From: an uncultured Clostridia bacterium
Lineage (GTDB): Bacteria > Bacillota > Clostridia > Lachnospirales > CAMVHY01
Direction: 5' to 3'
Length of the DNA: 5,624 nucleotides
Assembly (NCBI GenBank): GCA_947167415.1
Contig: CAMVHY010000105.1
Location: forward strand, 1 to 5,624
Position 1 is the stretch's first letter; every line of letters begins with the position of its first letter. This document shows positions 5,583-5,624 of this stretch, piece after piece. A model generated the notes under the pieces. The model saw nothing but the letters and a program-made list of their open reading frames with translations, did not search any database and was not told the origin of the DNA. The position numbers and the translations under genes were made by a program.

Positions 5583-5624
5583 AGATCGGAAGAGCACACG
5601 TCTGAACTCCAGTCACAGTCACTA
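5583..5624 (+). other. Illumina adapter and index (non-genomic)
   Basis: From 5583 the sequence is AGATCGGAAGAGCACACGTC and onward, identical as far as I can recall to the 34-base TruSeq read-1 adapter (5583-5616). The remaining eight bases, AGTCACTA (5617-5624), have the length and place of an i7 sample index. Translated in the frame of the last gene it yields EIGRAHV and a stop, a known contamination signature in protein databases. Genomic sequence ends at 5582. Confidence 0.98.

Overview
The window is AT-rich chromosomal DNA from a bacterium, most likely a low-GC Bacillota (Clostridia or Negativicutes type). Three things point there: recJ followed directly by apt, a MinD and MinE that read like those of clostridial or negativicute bacteria, and strong AGGAG-type ribosome binding sites. 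The genetic code looks standard: Trp is TGG in the intact genes, which end in TAA or TAG. The taxonomic call is an inference from remembered family sequences, not from a search.

Layout. Positions 1-36 hold the last 11 codons of an unidentified gene that overlaps recJ by four bases. recJ (33-1835) and apt (1838-2368) follow on the + strand with a two-base gap, as a translationally coupled pair. relA, which often follows apt in Bacillota, is absent. Instead, 2473-3089 is a dead insertion sequence of the IS5 superfamily: it has 21-bp terminal inverted repeats matching at 19 of 21 positions and a transposase gene broken by frameshifts, stop codons and an internal deletion. A long bidirectional terminator hairpin (3086-3122) starts inside its right end and separates it from minD-minE on the - strand (minD 4334-3534, minE 3520-3218). 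minC is not in the window. The spacer 4335-5089 has no intact gene. It holds a likely minD promoter, a triple 9-bp repeat, a fragment of a second type of IS5-like transposase (about 4581-4751), an AT-rich stem-loop (4806-4843) and the tail of a third transposase (about 4925-4981) related to the first element. A strong promoter (5034-5062) then leads into an unrecognised protein gene starting at 5111 and cut off by the end of the contig.

The last 42 bases (5583-5624) are not genomic. They are the Illumina TruSeq read-1 adapter followed by eight bases that look like a sample index. The apparent C-terminus EIGRAHV and stop codon of the last gene are artefacts of this adapter.

Functionally, RecJ (single-strand DNA exonuclease) and Apt (adenine salvage) are housekeeping enzymes, and MinD/MinE form the oscillator that positions cell division. 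Gene loss next to decayed IS copies suggests a genome that has been rearranged by insertion sequences and is eroding, as in host-associated bacteria. I found no clear sign of a new defence, toxin or mobile system; the only unexplained coding content is the truncated last gene.
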